DNA of 36,629 nucleotides, from assembly GCA_016865855.1 (NCBI GenBank), contig VGNX01000015.1:1-36629 (forward strand), read 5' to 3'. The position numbers were made by a program, and so were the translations under genes. Position 1 is the stretch's first letter. Every line of letters begins with the position of its first letter. Positions 32,012 through 36,629 of this stretch are shown here, in pieces. The notes under the pieces were generated by a model, which saw nothing but the letters and a program-made list of their open reading frames with translations, made no database searches and was not told where the DNA came from. Source of the DNA: Chloroflexota bacterium (GTDB lineage Bacteria > Chloroflexota > Dehalococcoidia > GIF9 > UBA5629).

Positions 32012-32048
32012 TCAGTCAGGGCTAGTCCGGACCACCGTTAAGGTTGCG

Positions 32049-32172
32049 GCTAGCCCTATAGGTGTTACCCTTTTATGTCACCCTGAGCGACAGCGAAGGG
32101 TCTCTGGATTCTTCGCTCCGTTCAGAATGACAGATGGGAGTAAGGTGGTTGAACGCTAGCCCTATAGGTGTT
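32049..32172. repeat. REP-like insertion flanked by 18-bp direct repeats in the mfd leader
   Basis: GCTAGCCCTATAGGTGTT occurs at 32049-32066 and again at 32155-32172. Between them lies an 88-bp segment whose core (about 32076-32132) is an imperfect inverted repeat running from TGTCACCCTGAGCG to CGTTCAGAATGACA. The core type, with CTGAGCG and AGCGAAG words, is familiar as a dispersed repeat of anaerobic Chloroflexota. The second copy of the direct repeat supplies the AGGTG that serves as the mfd ribosome site. CTAGCCC is also present inverted at 32019-32025. Confidence 0.6.
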
Positions 32173-32177
32173 TGGAA

Positions 32178-35100
32178 ATGAATTTATCTCATCTTCTTTC
32201 TTTAATTGAACAGGTTCCTAGCTACCAGCAGCTAAAAGGCGAGCTGCTTGAGTCCCAAGAGAAGGACATCAAGCTGGTGGTATCCGACGCTGTCAAATCA
32301 TTCATTATAGCCGCTCTCCACAAGGAGCTAAACTTGCCTGTTTTAGTGATAGCTGCTCAGCCTGAAAATGCTAAGCGGTTCTATGACGAGCTCCAAGCCT
32401 GGTGTCCCAGTTCAGCTTTGCTTCAGTCTTTTCCCGAAACTGATTTCTTGGCTGGTGAATACTCTGCGTCTGATGCCATTGCGATAGCGGAAAGGCTGCG
32501 AACTCTTTCAGCCCTCACTCTTTGCCGTGGCATATCGGCAGATGGACGGAGTCCTTTAATAATAAGTTCTGCTTTAGCTGTGGTCAGTAGAACCATGCCT
32601 CGAGATGACTTCACTGCATCTTGTCGTGCCTTGAATGTTGAGATGAATATCGACCTCCTCCAACTTGTAAAGGAATGGCAGGCTATGGGGTATGAATTGG
32701 AAAATATTGTTGAAGTGCCGGGAACAATGAGTCGCCGAGGTGGCATTGTTGACGTTTTCTCTCCGGACAGCGAGTTCCCCGTCAGAATAGAGTTCGTGGG
32801 CAATCAGGTAGAAAGCATCAGGCTCTTCGACCCGAAGACACAGCGTTCATTGAAGTTAGTAACCTCAGTGACCATAGCCCCAGCTAAAGAAGGCCAACAG
32901 CATCTTAATGGCGACACTATTCTGGATTACCTGCCTGACAAGGCGCTGCTGATTACAGATGACCTTGATGAGCTCAAAACCGTTATAGACAAACTAGACT
33001 GCGAGGCTGAAGAGTTTCGCCAGACGAAGGTAGAACATGGCGAACCGGCACCGGATTTGCCTATTTTGTCCTGGCTAGAATTTGAGACAAGGACAAAGAG
33101 AATCAAGCAACGTCTAGCGTTGTGCTCATGGAATATCGATGACTCCGATAAGGCCCGTCTTCAATCCTTGCCTTTAGCCCCGGTGCCAAGTTATGGAGGC
33201 AGACTTGGGGTCTTTTCTGAAGGGCTGAGGGAAATGCTCAAGGAAAACCGTCGCATTGTCGTCGTCAGTCAGCAAATAAATCGGCTCGCTGAACTACTGC
33301 AGGAGCAGGATATCCCTGCTTGCCCGCTTTCGCAGATAGAGCAGGTGCCGCCTGTGAAATCAGTTACTTTAGTTCAAGGGTCGCTGGCTGAAGGCTGGGC
33401 TATGAAGGACGTCTTCACTCTATTTAGTGATAATGAGATTTTTGGCTTTGTTAAGCAACGACGTTTATTCAAAAAAAGACCAATACGCCATCACTGGTTT
33501 GTCTCTGGATTGACGCCGGGCGATTACATAGTCCATATCGAGCACGGTATTGCTAAGTTTGCCGGGCTGACCAAGATGCTTAATGATGGCATTGAGCGGG
33601 AGTATCTTGTCCTGGAGTATGCTGCCGGCGATAGGCTTTATGTGCCTACTGACCAAGTCGATTGTATCAGCCGCTATGTTGGTGCCAGTGAACATCCACC
33701 GACCTTGAGCCGGTTGGGAACCCAGGAATGGACACGTACCAAGCAGCGAATCAAGGAATCTGTAGCTAACATTGCCCGGGAGCTTCTGAATCTCTATGCG
33801 GCGAGAGAGATAATTCCCGGCTTCGCTTTCTCTCCAGATAACCTCTGGCAGCAAGAACTAGAGTCCTCTTTTCCTTATATGGAAACCTTTGGCCAGTTGG
33901 AGGCTGTTTTAGCTGTCAAAGGTGATATGGAAAAGCCAAAACCGATGGACCGCCTCGTTTGCGGAGATGTAGGTTATGGTAAGACTGAGGTGGCTCTTCG
34001 GGCCGCCTTCAAGTCAGTGATGGACGGCAAGCAAGTAGCCTTGCTGGTACCGACGACGGTTCTGGCACAGCAGCACTCTACCACTTTTTGTGAGAGGCTC
34101 CAAGCTTTTCCAATAAGAGTCGAGACGTTGAGCCGTTTCTGCACGGAAAAAGAACAGGCTAGCATAATCGAAGGCTTGGCAGCAGGTACGGTGGATATCT
34201 GCATCGGCACTCATCGCTTATTGCAGAAAGACGTCGTGTTTAAAGACTTGGGACTGATGATAATAGATGAGGAACAACGCTTTGGGGTGATACATAAGGA
34301 GCATTTCAAGAAGTTAAGGCGAGAGATAGATACTCTCACTCTAAGTGCCACTCCCATTCCACGCACTCTTCACATGTCGCTAGCTGGGATTAGAGATATG
34401 AGCACAATTGAAACCCCGCCCGAGGAGCGTTTGCCCATCAAGACCTATGTCGGTGCTTACGACGAGAGGCCTATTCGTGAAGCGATACTGCGTGAACTGG
34501 AGCGGAATGGCCAGGTATTTTTCGTCCATAATAGAGTCCATAGCATCGCTATGGTTGCTAACCGGCTAAGCAGCTTGGTCCCCGAGGGCAGAATATCCAT
34601 CGCCCATGGGCAAATGCCTGAAGAGGAGCTGGAAAGGGTGATGACGGATTTTGTTAATCACAAAAGCGATATTCTGGTTACTACCACCATTATCGAGTCC
34701 GGTCTTGATATGCCTAACGTCAACACTTTGATTGTTGACCAGGCGGACAAGTTAGGTTTAACGCAGCTTTATCAACTGCGGGGTCGTGTTGGGCGTGGCA
34801 GCAACAATGCCTACGCCTATTTCTTCCTTGACAGAGGCAAGCAACTGACTCCTGAAGCTCGGAAGCGCCTCAAAACTATCTCTGAAGCCACAGAGCTGGG
34901 TGCTGGATTTGCTGTTGCCATGAAAGACCTAGAGATTCGGGGAGCCGGTAACCTGCTGGGGGTGGAACAAAGCGGCTATATAGCTGCTGTGGGTTTTGAC
35001 CTTTACTGCCGCCTATTGGCTGAGGCAGTGGAGGACTTAAAGCGAGGGCAGGCTGTAGAAAATGGGAGAAAGATACTCAAGCCTCCAGCCCCTGCTGTAG

Positions 35101-35513
35101 CTTTACCTTTGACCGCTTATATTCCGGAGGAATATGTCTTTGACCTGAGCACAAGGCTAAATTTCTATCAGCGATTGGCTGCGGCCAAACGAGCCCAAGA
35201 AATAGAAGGCATAGCTGTGGAACTCAATGACAGATTCGGACCTATGCCACAGGCAGTCAAAAATCTTCTCTATATAGTGGGAATCAAACAGCTTGCTGCT
35301 GCAGCGATGGCGACATCTATTTCTACAGAAGATGGACAAGTTGTTTTGCATTTCGATGGCACGGAACGGTTAAGCAAACTGTCTCTAACACAGGATTTTA
35401 AATACGGAATTAAGGTAGGCAGCAGCCGGATAAAACTTGACATAAAGCTACTAGGTAATGATTGGCCGGAAGTACTCAAGGGAGTGCTTCAAAAAGTGGC
35501 TATAAGTGGCTGA
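32178..35513 (+). CDS. mfd: Transcription-repair coupling factor Mfd
   Basis: An 1111-residue ATP-dependent translocase that removes stalled RNA polymerase and recruits UvrA. The UvrB-like N-terminal domains (about 1-330) include SRRGGIVDVFSPDSEFPVRIE (in part GGIVDVFSP). The CarD-like RNA-polymerase interaction domain includes GDYIVHIEHGIAKFAG (about 450-510). The translocase has Walker A GDVGYGKTEVA (596 onward) and the DEEQ box (697-700), then SATPIPRTLHMSL and QLRGRVGRG. The C-terminal domain has the TRCF fold. ATG 32178 is used in preference to TTG 32172. Length is normal and all motifs are intact. Confidence 0.97.
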   Translation: MNLSHLLSLIEQVPSYQQLKGELLESQEKDIKLVVSDAVKSFIIAALHKELNLPVLVIAAQPENAKRFYDELQAWCPSSALLQSFPETDFLAGEYSASDAIAIAERLRTLSALTLCRGISADGRSPLIISSALAVVSRTMPRDDFTASCRALNVEMNIDLLQLVKEWQAMGYELENIVEVPGTMSRRGGIVDVFSPDSEFPVRIEFVGNQVESIRLFDPKTQRSLKLVTSVTIAPAKEGQQHLNGDTILDYLPDKALLITDDLDELKTVIDKLDCEAEEFRQTKVEHGEPAPDLPILSWLEFETRTKRIKQRLALCSWNIDDSDKARLQSLPLAPVPSYGGRLGVFSEGLREMLKENRRIVVVSQQINRLAELLQEQDIPACPLSQIEQVPPVKSVTLVQGSLAEGWAMKDVFTLFSDNEIFGFVKQRRLFKKRPIRHHWFVSGLTPGDYIVHIEHGIAKFAGLTKMLNDGIEREYLVLEYAAGDRLYVPTDQVDCISRYVGASEHPPTLSRLGTQEWTRTKQRIKESVANIARELLNLYAAREIIPGFAFSPDNLWQQELESSFPYMETFGQLEAVLAVKGDMEKPKPMDRLVCGDVGYGKTEVALRAAFKSVMDGKQVALLVPTTVLAQQHSTTFCERLQAFPIRVETLSRFCTEKEQASIIEGLAAGTVDICIGTHRLLQKDVVFKDLGLMIIDEEQRFGVIHKEHFKKLRREIDTLTLSATPIPRTLHMSLAGIRDMSTIETPPEERLPIKTYVGAYDERPIREAILRELERNGQVFFVHNRVHSIAMVANRLSSLVPEGRISIAHGQMPEEELERVMTDFVNHKSDILVTTTIIESGLDMPNVNTLIVDQADKLGLTQLYQLRGRVGRGSNNAYAYFFLDRGKQLTPEARKRLKTISEATELGAGFAVAMKDLEIRGAGNLLGVEQSGYIAAVGFDLYCRLLAEAVEDLKRGQAVENGRKILKPPAPAVALPLTAYIPEEYVFDLSTRLNFYQRLAAAKRAQEIEGIAVELNDRFGPMPQAVKNLLYIVGIKQLAAAAMATSISTEDGQVVLHFDGTERLSKLSLTQDFKYGIKVGSSRIKLDIKLLGNDWPEVLKGVLQKVAISG

Positions 35514-35570
35514 CTGTTTCGGCTAAACTCACACCCCATGGCGCCGTCTATGTCCTGAGCTGTTTACTTG

Positions 35571-35615
35571 TCGCCCTGAGTCAAGGCTCTGGCATGTGGG
35601 GAGAGCCGGGGGCGA
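35571..35615 (+). terminator. Two-tier hairpin after mfd, possible terminator
   Basis: TCGCCC (35571-35576) pairs with GGGCGA (35610-35615), and inside it GGCTCT (35585-35590) pairs with AGAGCC (35602-35607). A short T-containing stretch (TTTCT) follows. It starts 57 bases after the mfd stop codon. Confidence 0.4.
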
Positions 35616-35676
35616 TTTCTAGGTTTACACACCACGGCCTTGTGGTTCAAATCAAACGAGGGCTCCCAACGAACGT

Positions 35677-35752
35677 AAAAGGCAGGAAGTTGACCGTCGG
35701 AGTCGTTCTGCCTTTTCTATTTGTGTAGATAGGGAAGTTGACCATCGGAGTC
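35677..35752 (+). terminator. T-tailed hairpin and a 20-bp direct repeat downstream of mfd
   Basis: AAAAGGCAG (35677-35685) pairs with CTGCCTTTT (35708-35716) across a 22-base loop, followed by CTATTT. The loop holds a 20-base sequence starting GGAAGTTGACC (35685-35704) that is repeated at 35733-35752 with one mismatch. It may terminate mfd transcripts. The remaining spacer to 35882 shows no gene. Confidence 0.45.
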
Positions 35753-35894
35753 TTGTAAAAGGATTCCTTTAAAGACACATGAGCATTAACCCGGTGGATA
35801 ACTTTAGCCTAAGGTAGTTCTATTCGTATATCAGGATGGAAATTAAATCGTTCGCTTCTTGTGCGACTAGGCTAGTTATAGCTATAATGCAACT

Positions 35895-36554
35895 ATGAAA
35901 GCATTATTATCAAGTCGCATATGGCTCTTGATCATCATATTGCTAGCTATCGTCTTTTGCCTTGCAATAGTCGTCCAAATTTTCAAATCGGAGTGTGCTG
36001 CCGCTAAGGCTATATTCGATTTCATCAGTGAATGGGCAATAGTCCTCGGTGCTGTAGCTACATTGGTGCTCGCTTTTGCAGCTTTTTGGTCTGTCAACAG
36101 AAGCATTGAACATGAAAAGCGAATCCGTGATGAGAATCAAGAAGTCGAATTCAAAAGACACGCAATAGGCGATATCATACAGTGGCTTCAGGATGTTGTG
36201 AGTGGTATAACTCTGGGTGGAGAGGTCTCTCCAACAGTATTAACCTCGTTAACCTCATCCATGCTTCTATTGAAACTAAAACTAACGACACTTGCTAGGT
36301 TAGGTGATTTTGCCGCGGAAGCTGCGGGTATCTTTGGGTCGGACTTCAAAGCCAATATTAGAAAGGTGATTAACGACTTCTGGAACGCAGCAGAAAGTGT
36401 TCCAAACAAGGGCGAGACGTTTCCCGACAAGCTTGCAGGGCCGCTACGACAGCTTAACTCATCGGTTGATAAGGCTATCAAAGATGCTTACAGGCTTAAG
36501 TCGCTAGTGTCCCGAATGTGGTGGAAAAAGGAATCGGCATATCCTACCCTATAG
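35895..36554 (+). CDS. Hypothetical membrane protein, two N-terminal helices
   Basis: A 219-residue protein with helices at about residues 9-30 and 46-68, separated by a short loop, and a helical, charged cytoplasmic-type C-terminal part (about 70-219) beginning with an Arg/Glu-rich coiled-coil-like stretch (SIEHEKRIRDENQEVEFKR). I do not recognise the family. TATAAT (35883-35888) ends six bases before the ATG and no ribosome site is present, so the message may be leaderless; the -35 is poor. No neighbour points to a role. Confidence 0.7.
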   Translation: MKALLSSRIWLLIIILLAIVFCLAIVVQIFKSECAAAKAIFDFISEWAIVLGAVATLVLAFAAFWSVNRSIEHEKRIRDENQEVEFKRHAIGDIIQWLQDVVSGITLGGEVSPTVLTSLTSSMLLLKLKLTTLARLGDFAAEAAGIFGSDFKANIRKVINDFWNAAESVPNKGETFPDKLAGPLRQLNSSVDKAIKDAYRLKSLVSRMWWKKESAYPTL

Positions 36555-36587
36555 GAAAGCCAAATAAAAACAAAGGAGGATATACCG

Positions 36588-36629
36588 ATGGAGAAAGGAT
36601 ACCATAAGGGACAAGAATTGACCATGTCA
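36588..36629 (+). CDS. Start of a gene cut by the window end
   Basis: ATG 36588 is preceded by AAAGGAGGA at good spacing, and the frame stays open for 14 codons (MEKGYHKGQELTMS) to the window edge. It begins 33 bases after the previous stop. The piece is too short to name. Confidence 0.45.
   Translation, partial: MEKGYHKGQELTMS

Noticed and set aside
35590-35675. tRNA-like sequence with GGTTCAAATC
   Set aside because: The T-stem bases do not pair, and no anticodon arm or acceptor stem can be built.

Overview
The window looks like chromosome of a strictly anaerobic, hydrogen-metabolising bacterium, most likely Chloroflexota and near Dehalococcoidia. This is inferred from gene content, not from a marker-gene search. 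The signs are an HdrA-based electron-bifurcation block with an Mvh-type [NiFe] hydrogenase, selenoproteins, NarL-type two-component pairs including one with a methanogen-output-like domain, and many Fe-S proteins. No rRNA, tRNA or CRISPR array is visible.

Layout. 1-130: the edge of a probable insertion sequence. 262-2851: a small unknown gene overlapping a 2Fe-2S/4Fe-4S/GltD-like flavin oxidoreductase. 3097-6021 (+): a Fur-family regulator and a CbiM/PDGLE/CbiQ/CbiO nickel-cobalt importer. Both promoter regions carry the same TGCAA-N4-TTGCA-type inverted repeat, so the regulator is probably nickel-responsive (Nur-like). 6036-14278 (-): a long same-strand run. It reads, from its 5' end, two FMN-binding split-barrel proteins, a six-helix membrane protein, an unrecognised 589-residue protein, a stand-alone LarC-C-terminal-like protein, a ferredoxin, larB, larE, larC and nadC. 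LarB/E/C make the nickel-pincer nucleotide (NPN) cofactor, and NadC makes the mononucleotide from which its precursor is derived. There is no larA, so the 589-residue protein is a candidate for a new NPN-dependent enzyme or a protein working with one.

14757-16660 (-): a histidine kinase/response regulator pair. 16908-23392 (-): an operon hdrD-like, hdrA, mvhD, mvhG, mvhA, maturation protease, which makes a hydrogenase/heterodisulfide-reductase-type bifurcating complex. 23658-27480 (-): a second module, hdrC-hdrB-hdrA-mvhD, without its own hydrogenase. In this second module both hdrA and mvhD are interrupted by one in-frame TGA exactly where the paralogue has a Cys codon. Each TGA is followed by a hairpin whose GG-starting three-base loop lies 24-26 bases downstream. 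These are best read as selenocysteine codons with bacterial SECIS elements. The window thus holds paired Cys and Sec versions of the same electron-transfer core.

27644-28347: a MITE-like element with REP-like hairpins, a 50-residue membrane ORF, and spacer. 28348-30980 (+): a second NarL-type regulator/kinase pair. 31031-31903 (-): a tandem UspA protein. 32178-35513 (+): mfd, with a short repeat element inserted in its leader between 18-bp direct repeats. 35895 to the end: a small membrane protein and the first 14 codons of another gene.

Working together, the importer and its regulator would supply nickel. The nickel is used by the [NiFe] hydrogenase and by the NPN cofactor. The hydrogenase feeds electrons through MvhD to HdrA flavin for bifurcation to ferredoxin and a disulfide-like or other acceptor. 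The selenium-containing copy may serve other partners or selenium-replete conditions.
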